A DNA stretch of 64,000 bases, from NCBI GenBank assembly GCA_022841475.1, contig JALHRJ010000004.1:6771-70770 (forward strand). The letters are read 5' to 3'. Shown here in pieces: positions 43,807 to 53,100 of the stretch. The notes beneath the pieces are model-generated. The model did not search any database. It saw only the letters and a list, made by a program, of their open reading frames with translations, and had not been told where the DNA came from. Each line of letters begins with the position of its first letter. Position 1 is the stretch's first letter. The stretch is from Cyclobacteriaceae bacterium (GTDB taxonomy: Bacteria; Bacteroidota; Bacteroidia; Cytophagales; Cyclobacteriaceae). Both the position numbers and the translations under genes were made by a program.

Positions 43807-45222
43807 TTACTTTGTAATTTTTATTTCATCGAAGACTACACCCTTGGCATCGAGTTGTTTTAGCACTAAGCTCTTTCCGATGGTTTCGATCATGGTAAAC
43901 GAATGAATATCTGAAACAATTTTGGTCGTGAAGGGAACCCAATTATCCTGCGGATCGTGTTTCCAGAGATCCGGTTTGCCACTTAAGGTTACATCGTAAA
44001 GAGGAGCGCCTCCGGCACCGGTCACAATATAGATGATGCCTTTTGGCTTCGTTTTTGTAATACCATCATAGGTTTCGTCAAGTGTAAATTTGCCATCTAC
44101 TCTTCCTTCATCAGAGATTACATATTGAGTTCCCGTTTTATCCCTTTTGGGTTCGAATGTTAGTGGCACTGTCCGTTGATAATTGTGCACATGACCTGTG
44201 AGTACGAGATCAACACCTAATTCTTCAAGAATTGGAGATAACAATCTCATGGTTTGATAATCATAATGCGCTTTGCTTGAATTGAATCCCGGATGATGGT
44301 AGGATACTATCTTCCAGTCTGCCTTACTGTTTCTCAAATCTTCGGCAAGCCACTGAACGAACATCGGATCCAAAGGGTTCGCATGTGGATTTGCATCAAG
44401 ACAGGTAATATGCACATTGCCATAGTCGAAGGAGAAATTAGACATACGTGGAAAACGCGAACCCGTATTGGATCGAAAGGCTTTAAGTAAGGCATCATTG
44501 CCAACAGGCTTAACAACATACGGTGAAACGGGGCCATTCAAGGGTAAATCATTATAATAAAAATAGGCGAGACCGTCAGGCGTTTTGTCAAAGTCAAAAC
44601 CAAAAACATCGTGATTACCCAGAAGCATATAAAAAGGAATTTCTTTCATCAGCGGTGCACCCGTATCTGGTGTAGCCTCACTGGCCGAATAGTAAGGAAA
44701 GAAATTCTTACGGTATTCATGTTCAAGCCCACTTCTGTAAACATTGTCTCCAGTCACTAAAACGAACTGTGGATTCTGCTGGTATACTTGATAGGCTATT
44801 TCAGCTTGCTGTGGAGTTCCTGCACCACAATCACCGAACACGGCAAATTTTGTTTGTTGTTTTTTAGTACGGGATTCAAAAATGCCCTCGGCAATTTTAT
44901 CTTGATTTAACGTAACCCTATAGAAGTACTTTGAATCAAATTTAAGACCGTTGAGAGAGGCTCTGTATAACAGGGTTGTTTTGTTACTTAATTTCAGTGT
45001 GGTTACTGATATTTTCGCCACCGAGACTTTGCTTTCGGGAGCCACTAAAGAAAATTCTACTTTGTATTTGCCCGGGATACTATCCGTTTGCCAGATTAAT
45101 ACCTTTTGTTCCTTGGATAAGGATGGGCTGTTGCCAGGCTGCAGATAGGGCTGAACAAGTACCGATTGGCTATAGGCCGAAATGTTTACCAGGGCCAGTA
45201 GAAGGATGAATATTCTGGTCAT
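43807..45222 (-). CDS. Purple-acid-phosphatase-like metallophosphoesterase, secreted
   Basis: The product has about 471 residues from ATG 45222 (MTRIFILLLALVNISAYSQS, signal peptide); an upstream extension of 20 codons is unnecessary. A fibronectin-III-like N-terminal domain (about 25-125; LNGLKFDSKYFYRVTL) precedes the calcineurin-like catalytic domain with all metal motifs: FAVFGDCGAG, VLVTGDNVYRSG, LLGNHDVFG, VSYHHPGFNSS and VLTGHVHNYQRT. The arrangement is that of purple acid phosphatases, so phosphate-monoester hydrolysis in the periplasm or outside the cell is expected. It is convergent between the nSTAND operon and the TIR-HD gene; a functional link to either is not evident. Confidence 0.88.
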   Translation of the reverse strand: MTRIFILLLALVNISAYSQSVLVQPYLQPGNSPSLSKEQKVLIWQTDSIPGKYKVEFSLVAPESKVSVAKISVTTLKLSNKTTLLYRASLNGLKFDSKYFYRVTLNQDKIAEGIFESRTKKQQTKFAVFGDCGAGTPQQAEIAYQVYQQNPQFVLVTGDNVYRSGLEHEYRKNFFPYYSASEATPDTGAPLMKEIPFYMLLGNHDVFGFDFDKTPDGLAYFYYNDLPLNGPVSPYVVKPVGNDALLKAFRSNTGSRFPRMSNFSFDYGNVHITCLDANPHANPLDPMFVQWLAEDLRNSKADWKIVSYHHPGFNSSKAHYDYQTMRLLSPILEELGVDLVLTGHVHNYQRTVPLTFEPKRDKTGTQYVISDEGRVDGKFTLDETYDGITKTKPKGIIYIVTGAGGAPLYDVTLSGKPDLWKHDPQDNWVPFTTKIVSDIHSFTMIETIGKSLVLKQLDAKGVVFDEIKITK

Positions 45223-45368
45223 TGTAATAGGGTTGAAATTATTGAACACCAATATACCAACTATAAGAAAAAAGTATGCCATTGATCAGGACTCCAGGTA
45301 CCTAAAAAGGTAAATTATATCAAAGGTCAGAGAACTTTTTCTAATTCAACAACACAATTCCTCTTTGG

Positions 45369-45399
45369 TTGTCTATAGACGTTCAAGTTAGTATATTTG
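45369..45399 (+). promoter_or_regulatory. Bacteroidota promoter placing the TIR-HD mRNA start at its ATG
   Basis: TTG (45369-45371), a 20-bp spacer and TATATTTG (45392-45399) match the Bacteroidota promoter form TTG-N17-23-TAnnTTTG. The -7 box ends only five bases before the ATG at 45405, so transcription should start at or next to the start codon, giving a leaderless message. Confidence 0.65.
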
Positions 45400-45404
45400 A
45401 GGCT

Positions 45405-48089
45405 ATGCCATCTGTGATTTCGGGATTTGAGTATGATGTTTTTGTCTCATATCGCCACAAGGATAATAGGAACACAGGTCCTTCCTTCAAAGGTCAGGGA
45501 TATCAGGTCAGCAACGGATGGGTAACTGACTTTATTGGCGATTTGCACAAAGAACTCGAAAGCACCTTCAAGGAAGATTTATCCATCTATTTTGACTCCA
45601 ATCCACATGATGGATTGTTAGAGACACACCATGTCGACAAGAGCCTGGAAGGAAAATTGAAGACAGTAATTTTTATACCCATACTTTCCCAGATTTATTG
45701 TGATCCAAAATGCTTTGCCTGGCAAAATGAATTTTGCGCTTTTAACAAAATGGCTCAGCAGGATGGAGTAGGTCGGGATATTAAACTCAACAATGGTAAT
45801 GTGGCAAGTCGGATACTTCCGGTAGTGATCCACCAGCTTGATCGGGAGGATCAGCATCTTTTTGAAACGGAATTACAATCTAAGTTACGATCCATAGATT
45901 TTATTTTTAGATCACCGGGAGTCAATCGTCCTCTTCGCCCAGACGATAACAGACAGGATAATATCAATAATCTATCTTACCGGGATCAGATCAATAAAGT
46001 TGCCAACGCCATCAAAGAGATTATTACAGCCATTAAATACCCGGAACGAATATCGGAAGGATTAGAAGCTTCGATCAGTGATCGGCCTGAAATCAAGCCA
46101 CCCGATGATCAGAAAGTTACGGTTGATCGGGAGTTATTGGAAAAGTCTTTAGCAGTATTGCCTTTTGTTAGTCTATCACACGATGCCTCGCAGGAGTATT
46201 TTGCCGATGGAATTACGGAAAATATTCTCATTCAACTGGCTGGACTTCCACAGCTTCGGGTTATCTCAAGAACGTCCGTAATGCGTTACAAAAAGACTAC
46301 TAAATCAGCTCCTGAAATAGCGGCTGAATTAGGCGTTAAATTTATTCTGGAAGGAAGTGCTCAGGCGCATGGCAACAAAGTAAGAATCAATGTGCAGCTA
46401 ATAGATGCCCTTAAAGATCAACACCTCTGGTCGAAAGTGTTTGTTGAGAGCATGGATGATATTTTCGAGATTCAGAACAACGTGGCGGAGGTGGCAGCAA
46501 AAGAATTACTCTCATCATTTAGCTCGAAGCATACTGAAAAATTGAAAGAGATTCCAACGAAAAACCTGGAGGCCTATGATCTCTTTCTGAAGGGCCGCCA
46601 TGCCTTTAATCAATGGAGTGTCGATGGCTATCGAACAGCATCAGAATATTTTAAACAGTCTATCGCTAAGGATCCTGAATTCAGGCAGGCTTACTCGTAC
46701 CTGGCTAGTTCCTATTCGGCACGAATGTCATGGAATGGGGATCTATCTCCGGAAGAAGCAAAAAAGAACATTGAAATTTACTTGACGGAAGCCTGGAAGC
46801 GCGGGCCATCCGATAACGATTATTTAACAAAGGCCTTTATTGAATTTTTCATTGGCAAAGATTTTCTGGCCACAGAACAATTATTGCTCCAGGCAATGGA
46901 AGTAAGTCCAAACAATGCCAATATACTTTATACGTATAGCTACCTACTCAATACCATGGGGCGGCACGAAGAGGCAAGTAAGATTGTCAATAAGGCAAAA
47001 ATAATTGATCCGTTAACGGTCGCCTATTTCAACTACCAGATAATTAGTTTATACCTGCTTAAACGGTACGATGAAGCACTGGCCATGCTAACTGAAGCGC
47101 TTCAATTATATCCAACCGTATTACGACTTTATGATTTTCTGGGTAGAATTAATTTGACTATTGGCAAGTATGAAGTTGCCATTGATTCGTTGCTTGCCGG
47201 ATTACGCACCTCAAAACTACGACCACCCTCGATGCTGGCGTATTTGGCCTGTGCGTATGTGCGTATGGAAAAAAGTGAGAAGGCAAATGAATTACTAGAT
47301 GAATTGATTAAACGGAGTGAAGCGAATGAAAAGGGCGTTAATATCTATGTGGTTCATATATTTCAGTGCATGGGTGATATTTCTTCTGCTAAACAATGGT
47401 TAGTAAAGGCATGGAGAACCAATGATATCGATCTTATTTGGTGGGATGTTGATCCCTTATTGCAAGAACTCAGAGAATCGTTACCCAACAGAAGCTTACG
47501 CTCAACAGCTCCTGATTTTGAAGGCGCTGAAAGTCACATTATAAGTTTGTTGGAAAAGGAGATGCCGAAACTTCAATATCATAATGTTGATCACATTTAC
47601 GATGTACTTAATGCGGCACTGGTTATTGGCAAAACAGAGCGACTGAAAGACGATGAGATTCAACTGCTTAAATTGGCGGCACTTCTTCATGATGCCGGTT
47701 TTATCCAATCGCCTAAAAACCATGAAGAAAAAGGAGCGGAGATGGCCAAAGAAATTTTGCCGGCCTTCGGATTGAATGCAGGGCAAGTGGAAACAATCTG
47801 CAATATGATTAAAGCTACCCGCATCCCGCAATCTCCGGCAACTCAACTTGATAAAATTTTGTGTGATGCAGATCTGGATTATCTCGGCCGCGATGATTTT
47901 TATGAAATCGGAGGGCGATTGCTCGAAGAATTAAAATCGCAGGGAGTTGTAGAAACTGAACGAGAATGGAATCTGATACAAAAGACTTTTCTGCAATCGC
48001 ACCGTTATCATACCAAGTTTAGCAAAGAGACACGCGAAAGCAAAAAGCAACAACACCTGGAAGAAATAGAAGCGAAATTCAGGAGGTGA
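45405..48089 (+). CDS. TIR / TolB-like / TPR / HD-phosphohydrolase fusion protein
   Basis: The product has about 894 residues from ATG 45405; a TTG 12 codons upstream lies inside the promoter. The N-terminal TIR domain (about 8-215; FEYDVFVSYRHKD, FAWQNEF with Glu109) is homologous to that of the 31529 gene. A FlgO/TolB-N-like domain follows (about 245-370; LEKSLAVLPFVSLS, EYFADGITENILIQLAG, VISRTSVMRYK), common in class III cyclase and CadC-like proteins. TPRs cover about 385-670. The C-terminus (about 715-880) is an HD metal-phosphohydrolase with all ligands: YHNVDHIYD, LLHDAGFIQ, LCDADLDYLG. There is no transmembrane segment; cytoplasmic. A TIR that could make a nucleotide signal and an HD that could destroy one in a single chain suggests a self-limiting signalling enzyme (inference). 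Confidence 0.84.
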   Translation: MPSVISGFEYDVFVSYRHKDNRNTGPSFKGQGYQVSNGWVTDFIGDLHKELESTFKEDLSIYFDSNPHDGLLETHHVDKSLEGKLKTVIFIPILSQIYCDPKCFAWQNEFCAFNKMAQQDGVGRDIKLNNGNVASRILPVVIHQLDREDQHLFETELQSKLRSIDFIFRSPGVNRPLRPDDNRQDNINNLSYRDQINKVANAIKEIITAIKYPERISEGLEASISDRPEIKPPDDQKVTVDRELLEKSLAVLPFVSLSHDASQEYFADGITENILIQLAGLPQLRVISRTSVMRYKKTTKSAPEIAAELGVKFILEGSAQAHGNKVRINVQLIDALKDQHLWSKVFVESMDDIFEIQNNVAEVAAKELLSSFSSKHTEKLKEIPTKNLEAYDLFLKGRHAFNQWSVDGYRTASEYFKQSIAKDPEFRQAYSYLASSYSARMSWNGDLSPEEAKKNIEIYLTEAWKRGPSDNDYLTKAFIEFFIGKDFLATEQLLLQAMEVSPNNANILYTYSYLLNTMGRHEEASKIVNKAKIIDPLTVAYFNYQIISLYLLKRYDEALAMLTEALQLYPTVLRLYDFLGRINLTIGKYEVAIDSLLAGLRTSKLRPPSMLAYLACAYVRMEKSEKANELLDELIKRSEANEKGVNIYVVHIFQCMGDISSAKQWLVKAWRTNDIDLIWWDVDPLLQELRESLPNRSLRSTAPDFEGAESHIISLLEKEMPKLQYHNVDHIYDVLNAALVIGKTERLKDDEIQLLKLAALLHDAGFIQSPKNHEEKGAEMAKEILPAFGLNAGQVETICNMIKATRIPQSPATQLDKILCDADLDYLGRDDFYEIGGRLLEELKSQGVVETEREWNLIQKTFLQSHRYHTKFSKETRESKKQQHLEEIEAKFRR

Positions 48090-48100
48090 GGAAAGAAATG

Positions 48101-50059
48101 TTAAGCTGGTTGTAATGCAGGCTTATTAATTTTGCTCTCCACGAAGTACATATCGACTTCACCAATATTCTTGGCGGAGATCTTTCCTCTGTAAATGCAT
48201 TGAAAATGTTCGCTGATCTGATGATATGTGGAAGCAGAAATATTTACTTTACCCGGTTCCCCATTGGATTCCATTCTGCTGGCGATGTTAACCGTGTCAC
48301 CCCAGATATCATAAGCATATTTCTTTTTACCAACGACTCCCGCTACAACAGGTCCGGTATGGATGCCAATTCTCAGTTCCCATCCTGCAACTCCGGTAAG
48401 ATCTTTTTCGAGTTTTCTTTTCTCCATATAGGCTTGCATGGCCAACGCTGCTTTCACGGCATCCAAGGGGTGTGTGTCGTTTACTGAAGGTATACCCCCG
48501 GCACACATGTAGGCATCTCCAATAGTTTTAATCTTTTCCAGATTATACTTGCCCATAATTTCATCAAACGCCATAAAGTAGTCGTTTAACTCAGCTACCA
48601 GTTCTATCGGTGTAAGTTTGCCGGCAATCGTAGAGAATCCTTTAAAGTCTGTAAACAGAACCGTTACGCTATCATAGAATCTTGTTTTGGCATGTCCGTT
48701 CGATTCTAATTCACGAGCTGTTTCTTCCGGTAAAATATTGAGCAGCAGATCCTGTGAACGATCGCGCTCGTCTTTGATAATCTTATTGGTCTTACGCACA
48801 TATCGATACCGATTGTAAAATCCCAACAAAACCAGAATCAACAGAAATCCGGTTATACCGGCCGCATAATTCACAATCTTTTGCCGTTGAATAGTTGCCT
48901 CTTTCAAAGCTTGGTCTGCGGTTAATAAACTGATCTCAGCTTCCTTTTTTCCCAGGTCAAACGTAAATTGAAGCTGTTGATTTTTTTTGTCATCATCGGC
49001 AATGTAGAGGGTATCCTTTATGCTACTGTATAAGGTGTCATAGCTATAGGCTTTCTTGAAATCCCCCGTTTTTGCATACGCCTTGGCTAGCCCATTATAA
49101 GCGTCTTTTAATTGCGGCTTTGCATCGATTTGACGGGCGATCGTTGCCGCCTGACGATAGGATTCAATAGAAAGTTTATAACCACCTTTCTTATAATGAG
49201 CTAAAGCAATCCCCAGTAAGCTTTGCGTTAGTTCAAGTTTTCCCTCTAGTTTCTCGGCTATTTCAAGGGCTCTGTGGTGATACGTAAGCCCTTGTTCAAA
49301 ATCGCCTTGTTCTACATAAATTTCGCCCAATAAATTGAGTGGGAATGTGGCATCAATTGTGTTCCGATAAACATCCAGAGATTCATCAAGGTAAAGAATA
49401 GCCGAGTCATAAAGTTTTTTCTTCTTATAGATCTCACCAATATTCATAGCTACATTACCCACTCCGTCTTCGTAATTTATTTTACGAAATATGGGCAATG
49501 CTTGAAAGAAATATTCAAGAGCCTTATCTAACGTCTCAACCTTATTAAGATAGACAACACCAATGCCAGAAAGAGCGGTTCCTATACGAAGCGAGTCGTT
49601 TAATTCCTCAGATAGTTTTAAGGAACGAAGAAAAAAATCAATTGCCTTTGTGCCTTCGCCTGCATTAAAGTAGGTTGATCCCAAAGTACTTAAAATATTA
49701 GCAACACCCACTTTTAAGCCAAGAGAATCAAATAACCTTAGAGAATTTTGAAATTGAAGCGCGGCATTCCGGTTGTCTGATAAATAAAAATACCCAAGCC
49801 CTATTGCTTTGTATGCATAGGCTTCCCCTTTATAATGAAGTCTTTTTGCAAGTTGCTGAGCTTCGATTGCATAGCGTACTGCTTCTTTGGGATCTTCCCC
49901 CAGGTACTTGTTACTCAATAAAATTAGGTTGTTCACCTTTAAAGAGTCATCCGGCTGGCTGGCAATTTCTTTCTGAAGTTTTTCGAGTTCGTAGTTTTGC
50001 GCAGGCCCGGGGAAGGCCATCAAAAGAAAGCATAAGCACAAGTAAGAGTTTATCCGCAC
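48101..50059 (-). CDS. TPR-containing class III adenylate cyclase
   Basis: The protein has 652 residues with a GTG start. It has a signal peptide (ending FPGPAQNYE), TPRs (about 25-340; ATLGSTYFNAGEGTKAIDFF, NIGEIYKKKKLYDSAILYL), a short coiled coil, a transmembrane helix near 395-413 (GITGFLLILVLLGFYNRY) and a C-terminal class III cyclase domain (about 460-650). Both metal Asp residues are present (VLFTDFKGFS and KTIGDAYM), with Lys (KIKTIGD) and Asp (IWGDTVNIASR) at the purine-specificity positions, favouring ATP over GTP. Expected topology: periplasmic TPR sensor, cytoplasmic cAMP production. It is convergent with the TIR-HD gene, 11 bp between stops. Confidence 0.9.
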   Translation of the reverse strand: MRINSYLCLCFLLMAFPGPAQNYELEKLQKEIASQPDDSLKVNNLILLSNKYLGEDPKEAVRYAIEAQQLAKRLHYKGEAYAYKAIGLGYFYLSDNRNAALQFQNSLRLFDSLGLKVGVANILSTLGSTYFNAGEGTKAIDFFLRSLKLSEELNDSLRIGTALSGIGVVYLNKVETLDKALEYFFQALPIFRKINYEDGVGNVAMNIGEIYKKKKLYDSAILYLDESLDVYRNTIDATFPLNLLGEIYVEQGDFEQGLTYHHRALEIAEKLEGKLELTQSLLGIALAHYKKGGYKLSIESYRQAATIARQIDAKPQLKDAYNGLAKAYAKTGDFKKAYSYDTLYSSIKDTLYIADDDKKNQQLQFTFDLGKKEAEISLLTADQALKEATIQRQKIVNYAAGITGFLLILVLLGFYNRYRYVRKTNKIIKDERDRSQDLLLNILPEETARELESNGHAKTRFYDSVTVLFTDFKGFSTIAGKLTPIELVAELNDYFMAFDEIMGKYNLEKIKTIGDAYMCAGGIPSVNDTHPLDAVKAALAMQAYMEKRKLEKDLTGVAGWELRIGIHTGPVVAGVVGKKKYAYDIWGDTVNIASRMESNGEPGKVNISASTYHQISEHFQCIYRGKISAKNIGEVDMYFVESKINKPALQPA

Positions 50060-50120
50060 GATTCAAATCCTAATCCATAAAGTTACAAATGATTTTATAA
50101 ATTCAGAACTATCCAAGTCT

Positions 50121-50157
50121 GAAAACAAAAGAGGAATGAAAATATCCATTCCTCTTT
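50121..50157 (-). terminator. Terminator of the giant surface-protein gene
   Basis: AAAGAGGAATG (50128-50138) pairs perfectly with CATTCCTCTTT (50147-50157) around an 8-base loop, and on the minus strand is followed by TTTTGTTTTC. It lies 25 bases beyond the stop codon of the 50182-57285 gene and separates it from the cyclase gene. Confidence 0.85.
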
Positions 50158-50181
50158 ATTAATGTTTACGTAAAGATGGGT

Positions 50182-53100
50182 TTACTCTTTATAAACTTTA
50201 AAGATATGAATTCCACTGGCTGAGATTAGCTTAAGCAGGTAAAGCCCCTTATTCAAATTTGTGAAATCAATTTGTATCGTACCATGCTGCTTTTCCCAAC
50301 TTGCTTTAACTGGGTACGACCTGCCAAGCTGATCAAAGACCATAAGATCAGAAGCCTTGGGTTGATCAACGATTCCGGTAACAGTTACCCAGTCAATCAC
50401 AGGATTTGGATACGTACTTAATTCCAAAGACGGCTGTTTTTCCGGAAAGGATGCTATGTCTTTATGAGTTACAAATGCGACAGTTGGTTCACTACTCCGG
50501 GCCGATGATGCCGAACGATTGGGGCCTGGTCTTATTGCTATTTGCTGAGCTACCCAATTATCTCTTTTTGAAGCCGTGGCAGTTTTCGATCCGGTGGGTC
50601 CTGCTTCAGACTGAATATAAAAAGCCATCATGTTTGAAGTTAACCCTTGTTGAGAGTTAGGATTGTCATACACTTCAGTTGTACCGGAATCACCCATCCA
50701 GGTAGCATCTGTTTTGTTGGTGTAGAACGTCATGATCGTTACATTACAAGTGGTAGTGGTGATGGATGGAGCCGTGGCTGTATAAGATTTGTTACCAGAG
50801 GCGCCACTATGAGCATCTATCGGATTATTCGGATCTGCCCCCTCTACACGTGAAATACCGATCGACCATTTTGGACTACTTGAAAGGCTGAATGAATAAG
50901 AGGTAGGTTCATTGCCGCCTGCAACCTTATAGTAGGTAGCTAAACCTACCTGGTTTCCCTGATTATCTATTCTAATTAAAGTCCATCCTGCAGGTGGTGT
51001 AATTACAGATCCAGAACCTCTTTCATACGTTAAGCCTACAATCATCAAATCTCCTTCAACTGTGTTGGCTGGCTTGGCAACGGTTGGCGTACTGGAACCT
51101 CCACCCACGGCAGTTTCATATTCTGTAATTACGGGTGGGGCGGGGCAAACAATAGAGATCGTTGCACTTCCCGAAGAGGGGAAATAATTACTATTACCGA
51201 TAAAATTGGCAGTAACTTCATAGACTCCGATTTCAACGGGTGCCGATCCGCTAGAATACACAAAGTTTACTGATGGACTTAAGACATCGGAAACTCCTCC
51301 AACGCCATAGGCAAAACCAGTACCTTCTTTAGCCGTTCCATCATAATCAAATAAACCACCACTCACGCTTACAGTCGAGTTGGCCTTGGTGATGCTAAAC
51401 GAAGCAGTGTTATAGGTAATGATATAATTATCGAGTACCGAGACAGGACTTAATGCAGCTTGGATGGTATAGGGTGATCCTACTACATTTTCACCTTCAG
51501 TACGACTATAGATTGCTATCACATTATCAGTAGCCAGAAATCCAGCAAGCGTTCCGGTAAAGGTTGGATCAGGGCTTCCGTATGTTTTTGTTTCATTATC
51601 TGGAGTTACGCTTGCTACTCGCTTATCAATCGTAAAGTTAGCTGTGTTATAAGTTACCGAATAGTTACTCAAAACATTGACCGGGCTTAATACAGCATTG
51701 ATTGTATAAATTTCTCCCGCGCGCTCGCCCGAGGTTCTTGAATAGGTGGCGGTTATTCCATCCGTCTCCAGGAAACCTGTTAGCGTACCTTCTAATAGCA
51801 CATCAGGATTTCCATACGTTTTGAAAGCTGGTTGCGGGGTTACCGAGGCTACTTTTGTATTTACTTTAAGTTCACCTTGTGTTCCGATTTCAATCCGGTA
51901 GTTAGCTGGAGGAATCAGATTTACCGTGGGAACAATTTGATACGTTCCAACCGTGATCAATCCAGTACTTTCAAAGGATTCATCATTTTTTAGCAGAGAG
52001 TAGCTGATCGATTGAACTTCGCTGGCCGCGGTTTCTGCTAATAGTACTTTCTCTGGATTACCGGCCTCAAAGAATGCGGTTGAGTAGGCAAACCCTTCGA
52101 ACGCGGATGCATATTCAGGAGCAGGGTCTCCATACGTTATTGCTGCAGGAGTTGCTGACGTACTAACTGTTAGGGTGGCAGGAGTAATTTCCAAAGCTCC
52201 CGGTTGATAAGTTACTTCGTAGTTAACAGATAAGAATGTTCCGGGCACTATTACATGGGGTGCGCCCGCAGCAGTTACACCTGTGCCACTGACTAAGTTG
52301 ACAGAATAAAACTCAAGAATATAATCGGCTTCATTGTCAATATCTTCACCGAAGTCATAATAGTCTATGCCATTGGCTTCCACTTCGGTAGCTGGCTCCA
52401 GATCTTTCTCCCCAAAAAGGATCAACATGTTCTGAAGTTCTGGTGCATCGGTCTCGGGACCTTCCGATCCATTGATCAGCGTGCGACCATTTATCAGGGT
52501 GCGACCATTAATCAACGTGCGGCCGTTAATCAGCGTACGACCGTTAATGAGTGTTCTTCCATTAATCAGCGTCCTGCCATTGATCAGCGTGCGGCCGTTG
52601 ATGAGTGTTCTTCCATTTAACTCCGGATTGATTAAAGTTTGATCTAGTTCATCGGTCGGTGTGCCTTTATAATTCTCAAAAGAATTCATTGGAACATCAA
52701 ATACGGAATTGATTAATGTTCTTCCGTTAATGAGTGTCCGACCATTGATCAGCGTACGTCCGTTGATCAGGGTTCTTCCACTCACCATAAAGCTCAGGTT
52801 GGTGGCATCTGAATTGATCAGAGTACGGCCATTGAATTGCTGAGTGTCGAAGATAGCAAGCGGAAGCGCATCGTTTCCTGCTAGTTTGGCTTTTTCCAGA
52901 TCTGCCCGATACTCGCTTTCGATAGAGTTTTTAAGCGCATTTACATCTTGAATTGTAGAAGCATAAACTGTTGGAATATTGATGTCATAATCAATTTCTT
53001 CACTGATGGATTGTCCATATTCCAAACTCAGATCGATGGGTTTAATGGTAATCGGTAAGGGATCAACTTTGATGGATCCCGTTCCATAATCACCAAACGT

